From assembly GCF_002115785.1 (NCBI RefSeq), contig NZ_JFJY01000001.1, positions 1-64,000 on the forward strand: a stretch of DNA of 64,000 nt, in the 5' to 3' direction. Shown in pieces: positions 43,421-52,245 of this stretch. The notes beneath the pieces were generated by a model. The model was not told the DNA's origin. It did no database searches and saw only the letters and a program-made list of their open reading frames with translations. Position 1 is the first letter of the stretch. Each line of letters begins with the position of its first letter. This DNA comes from Thalassospira sp. MCCC 1A03138. GTDB taxonomy: Bacteria > Pseudomonadota > Alphaproteobacteria > Rhodospirillales > Thalassospiraceae. The position numbers and the translations under genes are program-made.

Positions 43421-43457
43421 ACGGCGGGGGAATTTTTCTCCCGCCGTTTCGCTTTTA
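43421..43457 (+). terminator. Terminator or attenuator after the first imelysin gene
   Basis: Stem ACGGCGGG/CCCGCCGT followed by TTCGCTTTT. It stands 17 bp before the next gene, so it probably lowers rather than abolishes downstream expression. Confidence 0.7.
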
Positions 43458-43473
43458 CGATTAGAAGAATTCC

Positions 43474-44931
43474 ATGCAGCTTCCCGCCATGCACCTTTCC
43501 CGTTTCATGATTGCGACCGCCCTTGTCTTCGGGGCAATGACTCCGGCATTTGCCGACGAAACGTTGCCCGCCGATGCCCTGCCGGGCGGGGCGACGACAT
43601 GGCAGAAGAAAACCGGGCGAATGGCATTCACCCATCATTCGGCAAATATGACCTTTGAAAAGCGGCTTGCTTTCAAGCTTGGCGAGGCCCTTTTTCAAAG
43701 GCTTTGGGTAACCGCCCCGACGCGCACCAAGGCAGCAGACGGTTTGGGGCCGCTATTTAATTCGCGCGCCTGCAACGGGTGCCATATCCGCAATGGCCGC
43801 GGCCATCCGGTCGATGAAAACGATCCATCAGCCGGGGCAACATCCATGTTGCTGCGCCTGTCGATCCCGCCGCAAAATGATACGGATCGGGAATTGCTGG
43901 CAACGGGGCGTCTATCGACCCTGCCCGATCCGGTTTATGGCGGACAGTTTCAGGATTTTTCGATCCCGTCCGTCCCGGCCGAGGGCAAGGTTACAGTCCG
44001 TTATGATACCCAGACCATCGAGCTTGCCGATGGCGCCATGGTCGAATTGCGTCATCCAACCTATGGCATGGCTGATCTGGCCTATGGGCCATTGCATGAT
44101 GATGTAATGATTTCACCGCGCATTGCCCCGCCAATGATCGGGCTGGGATTGCTGGAAGCCATTCCAGATGAGGTCCTGCTTGCCAACGCCGATCCGAAGG
44201 ATCGCGACGGGAACGGCATATCGGGCCGGGTCAACCGGGTTTGGGATATTGCAAAGGACGAGCTCGCCATCGGGCGGTTTGGCTGGAAGGCCGGAATGCC
44301 AACCCTTGATCAGCAGAACCAGAATGCATTCCAGTTCGATATCGGCCTTTCAACCCCGCTTTATCCGAACGGATATGGCGACTGCACCGAAGCCCAGAGC
44401 CTTTGTCGCGGTGCGCCGGATGGCAACGATCCCGAGTTCGATAATCTTGAGGCCCATGACCAGATTACCGATCTTGTGCTTTATTACGCGCGCAACATCG
44501 CTCCCCCGATGCGACAAAACGCATCCGATCCGGATGTCATGGCCGGGCGCGAGATTTTCAATTCAATCGGATGCGCATCCTGCCACACGCCAAGCTATCA
44601 ATTGCCAGAACGTGCCGATATGACGGAACAATCCGGGCAGATGATCTGGCCTTATACCGATTTGCTTTTGCATGACATGGGTGACGGGCTTGCCGATCAT
44701 CGGCCCGAAGCCGAGGCGAGCGGTACGGAATGGCGCACACCACCCCTTTGGGGATTGGGCCGCGCACAGGAAGTAGATTCACGTGCCGGTTACTTGCATG
44801 ACGGGCGTGCGCGCAGCATTCTGGAAGCGGTTCTGTGGCACGGGGGCGAGGCAAAACCCGCGCGCGACGCCGTCACATTCTTGCCATCATCGGATCGCAG
44901 CAAGTTGATCGCGTTTTTGAATTCTTTATAA
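43474..44931 (+). CDS. Di-heme oxidoreductase (DUF1111, thiol oxidoreductase-like)
   Basis: A 485-aa exported di-heme c protein. Signal peptide to about residue 27; haem sites C-N-G-C-H near residue 100 (NSRACNGCHIRNGRG) and C-A-S-C-H near 368 (SIGCASCHTPSYQ). The fold resembles MauG/cytochrome c peroxidases. In imelysin clusters it is thought to oxidise or reduce iron or a haem-linked substrate for uptake; the reaction is unproven. Confidence 0.9.
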   Translation: MQLPAMHLSRFMIATALVFGAMTPAFADETLPADALPGGATTWQKKTGRMAFTHHSANMTFEKRLAFKLGEALFQRLWVTAPTRTKAADGLGPLFNSRACNGCHIRNGRGHPVDENDPSAGATSMLLRLSIPPQNDTDRELLATGRLSTLPDPVYGGQFQDFSIPSVPAEGKVTVRYDTQTIELADGAMVELRHPTYGMADLAYGPLHDDVMISPRIAPPMIGLGLLEAIPDEVLLANADPKDRDGNGISGRVNRVWDIAKDELAIGRFGWKAGMPTLDQQNQNAFQFDIGLSTPLYPNGYGDCTEAQSLCRGAPDGNDPEFDNLEAHDQITDLVLYYARNIAPPMRQNASDPDVMAGREIFNSIGCASCHTPSYQLPERADMTEQSGQMIWPYTDLLLHDMGDGLADHRPEAEASGTEWRTPPLWGLGRAQEVDSRAGYLHDGRARSILEAVLWHGGEAKPARDAVTFLPSSDRSKLIAFLNSL

Positions 44932-44967
44932 GCGTTATTTTATAAGCCTTACTGTTCGGGGGATATC

Positions 44968-46098
44968 ATGCCTTTCCTGTGTCGCACTCGCAAAGCCGCC
45001 CTTTTGGGGGCAACTGCCTTGCTGACAGTGGGCTTGGCACCGCCCGGTGCACGTGCCGATATCCCCGATGAAAATTACCGTCCGGTTCTTGAACATCTTC
45101 TGGGCGTGGTCATGCCGCCCAAGCTTGATGCGCTGCATGACGCGACCGCAAACCTGTCCGACGAAATCGATGATTTCTGTGCCGAGCCCGATCAGGATGG
45201 CCTTGACGAGGTGCGCGAGGATTTCCACGCGGCCATGGATGTGTGGCAGGAAGTGCAGCCGTGGCGCATGGGGCCGATGGTGGCCAATGGTCGCGATCAG
45301 CATATCGAATACTGGCCTGACAAACATGGTACGGCGACAAGGCAGTTTCGCAAGCTGATGTTTGACAAGCCCGCGATCTATACCGACCGGGAAAAAATAG
45401 CCGAAACCAGTGCTGCGTTGCAGGGGTTCCCGGCGCTTGAGCAGGTCCTGTTTGACGACAAGCTGTCACCCAAGCTTCTGGATGATGACGAGGATGGCGT
45501 GTTCCTGTGCGGTTATGGCGGGGCCATTGGCGCCAATCTGGAACGCATGACCGGTGAACTGGTTGACGAATGGCCAGCTTTTGCCCAGGGCATGATGGAA
45601 GCCGGCCCGGACAGCATGGATTACCCGGATGCCAAATTTGCCGCGACCGACCTTTATCGTGCGCTTCACGAAGGACTTCTGATCATTGTCAGTCAGAAAC
45701 TTGGCCGTCCGCTTGGCGACGGACCAAAGGACGGCAAAGCCAGCCGGGCCGAAAGCCCGACATCCAAACGGTCCCTGCGCAATATCACCCATAACCTGAC
45801 CGGGCTGTTTGCGATTTATGACGGCAAGTGGGGTGATACCGGCGAAGAAGGCAAAGGCCTGTCAGCTCTGATCGACAGCAGCCTTCTGGATCGGTCCTTC
45901 CGGCTGAACTGGCAAACCATGGCGGATGCGCTTGATAAACTGCCGCCATCGATTGTCGAGCTTTTGGATCAGCCAGACGGTTATCAGAAACTCGCCGACT
46001 TTGCCGGGCAGGTCAGTTTCGTCAATACGCTGGTCGAAGGCGATGTTGGCGGCACGACACAGTTGGGCGGCGGGTTTAACGCGCTTGACGGTGACTAG
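44968..46098 (+). CDS. Second imelysin family protein
   Basis: A 376-aa exported imelysin-peptidase domain protein (signal peptide LLGATALLTVGLAPPGARA). The GxHxxE position reads LQGFPALEQVLFDD, i.e. the H is replaced as in the GFxALE subgroup. Sequence is clearly different from the first imelysin, so the two are ancient paralogues with likely separate roles. ATG lies 36 bp after DUF1111. Confidence 0.88.
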   Translation: MPFLCRTRKAALLGATALLTVGLAPPGARADIPDENYRPVLEHLLGVVMPPKLDALHDATANLSDEIDDFCAEPDQDGLDEVREDFHAAMDVWQEVQPWRMGPMVANGRDQHIEYWPDKHGTATRQFRKLMFDKPAIYTDREKIAETSAALQGFPALEQVLFDDKLSPKLLDDDEDGVFLCGYGGAIGANLERMTGELVDEWPAFAQGMMEAGPDSMDYPDAKFAATDLYRALHEGLLIIVSQKLGRPLGDGPKDGKASRAESPTSKRSLRNITHNLTGLFAIYDGKWGDTGEEGKGLSALIDSSLLDRSFRLNWQTMADALDKLPPSIVELLDQPDGYQKLADFAGQVSFVNTLVEGDVGGTTQLGGGFNALDGD

Positions 46099-46117
46099 GC
46101 ATACAAGAGGTCAGAAA

Positions 46118-47257
46118 ATGAAACATCAACGACGCGAGTTTTTGAAACTCATGGGTGTTGGCGGGGCCTTTACCCTGTTGCCGATCAGCATTGCGCGTGG
46201 CGCCGCACCAACATCTATTGAAGACCGGGCGCATTATATTTCCGCCAGTGCCGGGGATCATGATGATTTTTATGTCAGCGCGTTCAACGCCAATGGCAAG
46301 ATCCTGTTTGAACAGGCCCTGCCCGGCCGGGGTCATGACCTTGGCCTGCGCCCGAACCATGTCGATGTGGCCGCAGTTGAACGCAGGCCGGGTCTTTATG
46401 GCCTGATCCTTGATCGCCATAGCGGGGAGGTCCGCGCCAAGCTGCATTGCCCGAAAGACCGGCGGTTTTACGGGCACGCGGTTTATTCCGATGACGGGCG
46501 GTTTCTGTATATCACTGAGAATGATTTCGACCATGCCCGCGGGGTTGTTTCTGTCTGGGATGCCGAAGACGGATATCGCCGCATTGCCGAATTTGACAGC
46601 TTTGGCACCGGACCGCATGAATTGCACCTGATGCCCGACGGCGAAAGCCTTGTCATCGCCAATGGTGGCTTGCACACCCACCCGGACTTTGATGGCCGGA
46701 CGGCCCTTAATATCGACAGTATGGAACCGAACCTGTCGATCATTGATCGCCATACCGGAAAACTGATCCACCAGGCGGCACTTAAAGCCGACTGGCATCA
46801 ATTATCCATCCGCCATCTTGATGTCGCCCCCAACGGGACAATTGCAGCGGGCTTCCAGTATCAGGGGGAACTGACCGATCAGGTACCGCTGGTTGGGCTA
46901 TGGCAGCCAGGTAGCGAAATCCGCCCGATCGAAGCCCCGGATAATGTCCAGCTGCGCATGCGGCAATATTGCGGATCGGTGCGCTTTGACGCATCGGGAC
47001 AGGTATTTGGCATTTCCTGCCCACGCGGCGGGTTGATCACATTCTGGGATGTCAAAACATCGGACTTCCTGACCCATATCGCCGCCCCGGATGGCTGCGG
47101 CCTTGCCGCGACAGATGTTGCAGGCCAGTTCGTTGGTACCAGCGGCCTTGGCAATGGGTGGCGCATGGATGCGATTCGCCGAAACCGCGTCGAATTACCC
47201 GACGATTCGCTTAAATCGCTTCATTGGGACAATCATCTGCGGCGTATTTCCATCTAA
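46118..47257 (+). CDS. DUF1513 beta-propeller-like protein with Tat signal
   Basis: A 379-aa exported protein. The N-terminus KHQRREFLKLMGVGGAFTLL is a twin-arginine signal (R-R-E-F-L-K), so it is folded before export, often meaning a metal cofactor. Repeats such as GHAVYSDDGRFLYITENDFD, GPHELHLMPDGESLVIANGG and SIRHLDVAPNGTIAAGFQ indicate a seven-bladed propeller. DUF1513 closes imelysin operons in many bacteria. AAGAGG precedes the ATG at 46118. Confidence 0.88.
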   Translation: MKHQRREFLKLMGVGGAFTLLPISIARGAAPTSIEDRAHYISASAGDHDDFYVSAFNANGKILFEQALPGRGHDLGLRPNHVDVAAVERRPGLYGLILDRHSGEVRAKLHCPKDRRFYGHAVYSDDGRFLYITENDFDHARGVVSVWDAEDGYRRIAEFDSFGTGPHELHLMPDGESLVIANGGLHTHPDFDGRTALNIDSMEPNLSIIDRHTGKLIHQAALKADWHQLSIRHLDVAPNGTIAAGFQYQGELTDQVPLVGLWQPGSEIRPIEAPDNVQLRMRQYCGSVRFDASGQVFGISCPRGGLITFWDVKTSDFLTHIAAPDGCGLAATDVAGQFVGTSGLGNGWRMDAIRRNRVELPDDSLKSLHWDNHLRRISI

Positions 47258-47283
47258 ATACCGTCGTTTAATCCAACCCGGAA

Positions 47284-47309
47284 GGCCGCACAATTCGTGC
47301 GGTCTTTTT
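47284..47309 (+). terminator. Terminator after the imelysin operon
   Basis: Stem GGCCGCAC/GTGCGGTC with loop AATTC and TTTTT tail, 27 bp past the DUF1513 stop. Confidence 0.9.
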
Positions 47310-47426
47310 GGCATTTTCGACCTGAAATCCGCAGAAAACCGCGACATTAACCAACCATTTTAGTCGGGATAGAAACACCACTAAACTCTCAACCAAAAAT
47401 TTTATGCAAATGCGAACGATTTTCAC

Positions 47427-47455
47427 TTGCGCAGTCATTTTTCCTGACCTATAAC
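47427..47455 (+). promoter_or_regulatory. Promoter for a non-coding transcript
   Basis: TTGCGC (47427-47432) and TATAAC (47450-47455) separated by exactly 17 bp. No coding sequence on the plus strand follows for kilobases; the next features are hairpins and a terminator. Confidence 0.7.
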
Positions 47456-47461
47456 GGGTCT

Positions 47462-47606
47462 CGACACAGCCCGCGAATGCAACCCATTCGCACTTGTCCC
47501 CAAAAGGCTTGTCTCTCACCTGCGGGTCTCTCTCCCCGCAGGCCTCTCAAGGTGGAACAGCGGTGGTTATCGATGCGGGAAACGATAACCGCCGCTTTCT
47601 CTTTTC
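47462..47606 (+). ncRNA. Candidate small regulatory RNA, about 145 nt
   Basis: Starting about 7 nt after the -10 box, the predicted transcript forms three separate hairpins: GCGAATG/CATTCGC (47473-47491), CCTGCGGG/CCCGCAGG (47519-47542) with the loop UCUCUCUC, and GCGGTGGTTATCG/CGATAACCGCCGC (47560-47595, one mismatch) followed by TTTCTCTTTTC. Single-stranded parts repeat CU-rich motifs (GUCUCUC, CCUCUC), which could pair with GA-rich ribosome binding sites, as in several alphaproteobacterial sRNAs. No open frame, tRNA, SRP or obvious 6S signature was found. The assignment rests on architecture only. Confidence 0.6.
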
Positions 47607-47664
47607 AGCACAAAGAAACCGGCATTGCTCCACGCACAGATATTGCGCGCGGACGGATAAGACA

Positions 47665-48423
47665 TCAGACGTTATGGGATAGTTTGTCACCGGCGGATTT
47701 TAGCGCATCGCGATATTGCGCATAGTTTTTGCGGGCATCATCCTTGGGTGCGACAATACATACCGTTGCAACACACACGCCGTTCTGATCGTGGATCGGG
47801 GCGGCGAAGCAATGTGTGAAGGTGTCAACGATGCTGTCGAAGGAAAAGAACCCGTCTTTTGCTGCCTGCCGGATTTCGGCGATATAGGCATCAAAATCGG
47901 TATGGCTGCCATCGGGCAGGACAAAATCGTCTGCCGGAATCAGATCGCGGATTTCATCATCGGAAAAATGGCCCAGCAACAGCCGCCCCGATGCCGTCCA
48001 TGGGATCGGAGTGCGTTCCCCGACATTGGCGCTGATGCGGAATGGACGGCTACCTTCGCGTTGCAGGGCGACGGTATATTTGTTGCCGTCCAGCATGCAG
48101 AACTGCGATGTTTCCTTGGTGGTGGCGGTGATTTCATCCAGCACCACACCGGCTTCGCGGGTCAGATCGAAATATTCGCGATAGGCCAGCCCAAGGAAAT
48201 AGACACGACGCCCAAGGAACACCGATCCGTTGGCATTGGTGACCTCGAGCATGCCATGTTCCAGCAGAACGCTGATCAGATCATAGATCGTAGAGGTCGG
48301 CGCGCCGAGCGCCTGGGCGATCTCGGCAGGCCGTTGCGAGACTTTGACAGAGCGCAAATGATCAAGAATATCAAACGCCCGATCAATGCCGCGCGCCCGT
48401 TTCCGTATTTGCCCTTCTTTCAT
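47665..48423 (-). CDS. IclR family transcriptional regulator
   Basis: A 252-aa IclR protein: winged helix near residues 10-70 (RAFDILDHLRSVKVSQRPAE then LGAPTSTIYDLISVLLEHGM) and a C-terminal effector-binding GAF-like domain (GERTPIPWTASGRLLLGHF, VCVATVCIVAP). It heads an opposite-reading block only in position; RidA and an amino acid ABC transporter lie upstream on the same minus strand and are its likely targets. Confidence 0.9.
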   Translation of the reverse strand: MKEGQIRKRARGIDRAFDILDHLRSVKVSQRPAEIAQALGAPTSTIYDLISVLLEHGMLEVTNANGSVFLGRRVYFLGLAYREYFDLTREAGVVLDEITATTKETSQFCMLDGNKYTVALQREGSRPFRISANVGERTPIPWTASGRLLLGHFSDDEIRDLIPADDFVLPDGSHTDFDAYIAEIRQAAKDGFFSFDSIVDTFTHCFAAPIHDQNGVCVATVCIVAPKDDARKNYAQYRDALKSAGDKLSHNV

Positions 48424-48466
48424 AAGTCCCCTCTTCGCTAGCGATCAGTTCTTTGGATAGAGGTTC

Positions 48467-48853
48467 TTATGCCTTGCGAAAGGCAATGCAGTCGACCTCG
48501 ACCTTGCAATCCACCACCATTGAAGACTGAACGCAAGCGCGCGCAGGCGGATGATCGCCGAAATATTCCTGAAAGACGCCGTTGAAGCTCCAGAAATCAC
48601 GGGCATCATCAAGCCAGACGCCAATGCGCATGATATCGCTTGCGCTATATCCGGCATCCTCGACGATTTTCAGCATGTTTTCGATAGCGATACGGGACTG
48701 CTCGACAATCCCGTTTCCAACGACTTCGCCATCACGCATCGGCGTTTGTCCGGACACGTAAAGCCATCCATCGGCTTCCGTAGCCTTTGCAAAAGGCAGT
48801 GCCTTCTGACCGTTTCCTTTTGCTTCACCGACACCGTGTCTTTTGATGGTCAT
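48467..48853 (-). CDS. RidA/YjgF family protein (second copy in window)
   Basis: A 128-aa Rid protein. Blocks GWLYVSGQTPMRDGEVV, EQSRIAIENMLKIVEDAGYSAS and the C-terminal ARACVQSSMVVDCKVEVDCI are typical; the Arg in PARACVQ corresponds to the catalytic Arg of imine deaminases. ATG 48853 follows AGGAG at 8 bp. It lies between an amino acid ABC transporter and the IclR gene, consistent with clearing 2-aminoacrylate-like or related enamines arising from the imported substrate. Confidence 0.9.
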   Translation of the reverse strand: MTIKRHGVGEAKGNGQKALPFAKATEADGWLYVSGQTPMRDGEVVGNGIVEQSRIAIENMLKIVEDAGYSASDIMRIGVWLDDARDFWSFNGVFQEYFGDHPPARACVQSSMVVDCKVEVDCIAFRKA

Positions 48854-48874
48854 CCAATATCTCCTGGTCTTCAA

Positions 48875-49639
48875 TCACATTTCAGAATTTGCAAGAAAGC
48901 CCCGCAACCGGTCTGTTTCCGGTGCGCCGAAAATCTGTTCGGGGGGACCTTCTTCGTGGATACGGCCGTGATGCATAAACACGACCTTGCTTGAAACATC
49001 GCGGGCAAAGCGCATTTCATGGGTGACAAGCAGCATGGTCATTCCGTCGTCGGCAAGATCGCGGACAACGGCCAGAACTTCCTTGACCAGTTCCGGATCA
49101 AGGGCGGATGTCACTTCGTCAAACAGCATGATGCGCGGGTTCATCGCAATCGCGCGGGCAATCGCGACACGCTGCTGCTGTCCACCTGACAACTGACCGG
49201 GGAAATGATCACGTCGTTCAATCATGCCAACCCGTTCAAGCCATTTTTCGGCAATGGCATAGGCTTCGTCCTTTGCCATTTTCTTGGTCTTGGTCAAACC
49301 CAGCATGACATTGCGAATGGCGGTCATATGCGGAAACAGGTTGAACTGCTGAAACGCCATGCCGGTCATGGCGCGTTGACGCGCAATATGACGTTCGGAA
49401 AGGCGGCGGCGTTCGCTACCTTCGTGTCTGTAGCCGATGGCTTCGCCGTCGAGTTCGATGGAACCGCGTTCGAAATCTTCAAGCAGGTTCACACAGCGCA
49501 ACAGGGTTGTCTTGCCCGAACCCGATGATCCGATCAGCGAGACGACATCACCCTTTTGCATGGTCATATCGATGCCCTTGAGGACTTCGAGATCACCAAA
49601 ACTTTTGTGAAGATCGGTAATTGTCAGAATGGGGGACAT
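48875..49639 (-). CDS. Polar amino acid-type ABC transporter ATP-binding protein
   Basis: A 254-aa ATPase. Walker [20 protein letters not shown] near residue 37, Q-loop [11 protein letters not shown], signature [18 protein letters not shown] and Walker [18 protein letters not shown] are complete. Sequence type matches GlnQ/HisP-like PAAT transporters. The start at 49639 lies 10 bp after the upstream permease stop. Confidence 0.93.
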   Translation of the reverse strand: MSPILTITDLHKSFGDLEVLKGIDMTMQKGDVVSLIGSSGSGKTTLLRCVNLLEDFERGSIELDGEAIGYRHEGSERRRLSERHIARQRAMTGMAFQQFNLFPHMTAIRNVMLGLTKTKKMAKDEAYAIAEKWLERVGMIERRDHFPGQLSGGQQQRVAIARAIAMNPRIMLFDEVTSALDPELVKEVLAVVRDLADDGMTMLLVTHEMRFARDVSSKVVFMHHGRIHEEGPPEQIFGAPETDRLRGFLANSEM

Positions 49640-49649
49640 GGCTGCCTCA

Positions 49650-50309
49650 TTATGGGATCGAGATGCGGCGTTCGACAGCACGGCCGGCCTGTTCGATCAG
49701 GAAGTTCAGAATGAAATAGACGAAACCAACGAAGAGATAGAATTCGAGGCTGAGATAGGTCCGCGAAATGACCTGCTGGGTTGCCAACAGCAATTCAACC
49801 ACACCAATGATCGACAGCAGTGTCGATGCCTTGACGATTTCGGTCGCGGTATTGACCCAGGTCGGCAGTATCTGGCGCAGGGCCTGGGGCAGCAGGACAT
49901 AGGCAAAGGTTTGCCCGAAAGTCAGCCCGATTGACTTGGCAGCTTCGGTTTGACCGGCCGGGATTGCCTTTAACGCACCACGAACAATTTCCCCGACATG
50001 GGACGAACAGAACATCGTCAGCGCAAGCACACCAGCCTGAAACGCACTAAGATCCAGCCCGACAACCGAAAGAATATAAAAACAGGCAAGGATCAGAACG
50101 AAAACCGGCGTACCGCGCAGGAAGTCGATATAAAGGCGCACCCCAAACCGGGTCGGCTTATTGCCATATGTCATCGCCAGACCAACGAAAACGCCCAGGA
50201 ACGTTCCAAGCAGCACGGATGCGACGGAAATCAGAACCGTATCGCCAAGCCCGGCCAGCAGGTTCATCCGGGCATTCCACAATTCGGTCAGGAAAAGAGA
50301 AAAATTCAT
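49650..50309 (-). CDS. Amino acid ABC transporter permease (HisM/GlnP type), subunit 1
   Basis: A 219-aa inner membrane permease. The EAA loop reads [20 protein letters not shown] then [15 protein letters not shown]. Five or so membrane helices. Pairs with the next permease and the ATPase; 11 bp from each neighbour. Confidence 0.92.
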   Translation of the reverse strand: MNFSLFLTELWNARMNLLAGLGDTVLISVASVLLGTFLGVFVGLAMTYGNKPTRFGVRLYIDFLRGTPVFVLILACFYILSVVGLDLSAFQAGVLALTMFCSSHVGEIVRGALKAIPAGQTEAAKSIGLTFGQTFAYVLLPQALRQILPTWVNTATEIVKASTLLSIIGVVELLLATQQVISRTYLSLEFYLFVGFVYFILNFLIEQAGRAVERRISIP

Positions 50310-50320
50310 GTGAAAGCCTT

Positions 50321-50983
50321 TCAGCGCGGAACCGCAAGACGTTGTTCAAGCTGGCGCAGGAACCACGCGATGACATAGCAGGCCACCACGTAAATCAGTG
50401 ACGCAACCATCCATGTTTCAATCACACGGAAACTTTCGACATTGATCTTGCGCGCATAAAACGTCAGTTCGGGAACCGCGATGGCGGCCGCAAGCGACGT
50501 GTCCTTGAACAGCGAAATGAAGTTGTTCGAAAGCGACGGCAACACATTGCGCAACATCACCGGAATGATGATGTGGATTTTGATTTTCAGTTCCGTCAGA
50601 CCGATGGCAAGCCCGGCTTCGCGCAGGCCCTTTGGCAATGCCACAAGGCCCGAACGGAAAACTTCCGCCAGATAGGCACCGGCATAAATCGACAGCGTGA
50701 AAATGAAGGACGGTATTTTATCAAGCGCAATGCCAAGCTGAGGCAATGCGAAATAGCAAAACAGGATCAGGACAAGGATCGGAGTATTGCGGATCGCAGA
50801 GACATAAGCCACTGCGATCCAGCGTAAAACCCGATGACGGGACAGCATCCCGAAAGCCGCCAGAAGCCCTATCCCGCAACCGATTGCAATCGAAACAAGG
50901 GCAAGGAACAAGCCAAGGCCAAGCCCTTGCGCCAGCAGCTCCCAATTGCGCCAGATGACGCTGAAATTGAAATCGTAGTTCAA
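50321..50983 (-). CDS. Amino acid ABC transporter permease, subunit 2
   Basis: A 220-aa permease with the EAA loop ALPKGLREAGLAIGLTELKI and following IPVMLRNVLPSLSNNFISLF. The conserved start region AYVSAIRNTPILVLILFCYF is typical of HisMQ-type permeases. Heterodimer partner of the downstream permease. Confidence 0.92.
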   Translation of the reverse strand: MNYDFNFSVIWRNWELLAQGLGLGLFLALVSIAIGCGIGLLAAFGMLSRHRVLRWIAVAYVSAIRNTPILVLILFCYFALPQLGIALDKIPSFIFTLSIYAGAYLAEVFRSGLVALPKGLREAGLAIGLTELKIKIHIIIPVMLRNVLPSLSNNFISLFKDTSLAAAIAVPELTFYARKINVESFRVIETWMVASLIYVVACYVIAWFLRQLEQRLAVPR

Positions 50984-51009
50984 AACGGTTCTTCCCGGAT
51001 GCTGCTAGG

Positions 51010-51846
51010 TTATTTGTATTCGACGGGGAAGCCGATCTGCGGCACCGACAGTTCCGTGCCGAACCAGGTTTTGAAGCTGTCGGCGTAGAACGGGAATTCA
51101 ACACCGGTCATGCCTTCGTGCAGAACCGTGTTTACAAAGTTCAGCCAACGCTGATCGCCCGGCTTCACGCCACAGGAATAGCTTTGCGGGTTCCAGCCAT
51201 ATCCGGCGTCATGGTAACGGCCCGGGTTTTTGACCATGAACCAGCGCAATGCCGACTGATCAGTTGCGGCGGCATCGGCACGCCCGGAATTAAGCGCCTG
51301 ATACATCAGATCGACACTGTCATACTGATCAACTTCTGCCTCTGGCAGGGCAGCGTGAACCATTTCTTCGGCGTAGACGTTCTGAAGAACGGCAACGGTA
51401 ACATCCGATCCGGCAGCTTTGAGCGCCTCGTAATCGGCGTACTCGCCACCTTCCATCTGCAACAGACCAACGCCTTCACGGTAATAGGGGATCGTGAATT
51501 CGATCTGCTGGGCGCGTTCGGCGGTAACCGTCATGAACTGGCAGGCCAGATCGACCTTGTCGGTCACAAGGTTCGGGATGCGGGCATCGCCGGATTGCTG
51601 GACATATTCGATTTTATCGGGATCGCCAAACAGGGCCTTGGCGACAAGGCGGCCCATATCAACGTCAAAGCCCTTAAGCTTGTTATCCGAGTCAATGAAG
51701 TGCCATGGCGGGTTGGTCGAGCCGGTCCCCAAAATCAGGTAACCGCGGTCAAGGACCTGCTGGAGCTTGCTGGCTTCCTGTGCAATGGCCGATCCGGCAG
51801 TTGCGGTCATAAGCGCCGCGACTGCGATTGTTTTTAAGAAGGTCAT
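51010..51846 (-). CDS. ABC transporter periplasmic amino acid-binding protein
   Basis: A 278-aa family-3 binding protein with signal peptide (TFLKTIAVAALMTATAGSAIA). Typical blocks are GYLILGTGSTNPPWHFIDSD, LKGFDVDMGRLVAKALFG, ARIPNLVTDKVDLACQFMTV and SGRADAAATDQSALRWF. GGAG stands 6 nt before the ATG at 51846. The ligand is likely a polar or acidic/neutral amino acid or derivative. A long palindrome lies upstream. Confidence 0.92.
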   Translation of the reverse strand: MTFLKTIAVAALMTATAGSAIAQEASKLQQVLDRGYLILGTGSTNPPWHFIDSDNKLKGFDVDMGRLVAKALFGDPDKIEYVQQSGDARIPNLVTDKVDLACQFMTVTAERAQQIEFTIPYYREGVGLLQMEGGEYADYEALKAAGSDVTVAVLQNVYAEEMVHAALPEAEVDQYDSVDLMYQALNSGRADAAATDQSALRWFMVKNPGRYHDAGYGWNPQSYSCGVKPGDQRWLNFVNTVLHEGMTGVEFPFYADSFKTWFGTELSVPQIGFPVEYK

Positions 51847-51894
51847 GTTTGTCTCCACTGATGAAAAGAGCCAACCGTTTTTGATGAGTCCCGG

Positions 51895-51918
51895 TTAATT
51901 CCGTTATACCGGAATTAA
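51895..51918 (-). promoter_or_regulatory. Operator-like palindrome before the amino acid ABC operon
   Basis: Perfect 9-bp inverted repeat TTAATTCCG/CGGAATTAA with 6-bp spacer, followed by a related half-site TACGGATTTAAC at about 51929. IclR proteins bind such dyads; control by the IclR gene at the operon's other end is inferred. Confidence 0.6.
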
Positions 51919-51939
51919 TATCGTTGTTACGGATTTAAC

Positions 51940-52245
51940 TTGAAACCAAAATCTAGCCATGTCAATTCTCTTTTGCGAAACCCGCAGTTTTCCTTGGCTT
52001 TCGAAATGTAGTGACCCCGGCACCCGGACGATCTGATGTGAGGACTTTTATGGAAGTGATGACCTGCACATCCCGTCAGAGCAGGGCGTTTTCCGAGTAT
52101 TTCTGCGCGAAACGGCGAACACGAACACGGAGAAGATCGGGAGTCGCCGCGCGCGAGGTAGCAAAAAAGAATTCGGCCGCTATCACGAGATGCAATAGCG
52201 GCCGACTTTCGATAATTTTCTGGAGTAGCTTGCGCGGCTGGGAGA
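51940..52245. other. Gene-free interval
   Basis: No supported gene. A weak GC hairpin CGGCCGCTAT/ATAGCGGCCG (about 52174-52203) lies 40 bp past the P-type ATPase stop and may end that minus-strand transcript. Confidence 0.5.
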
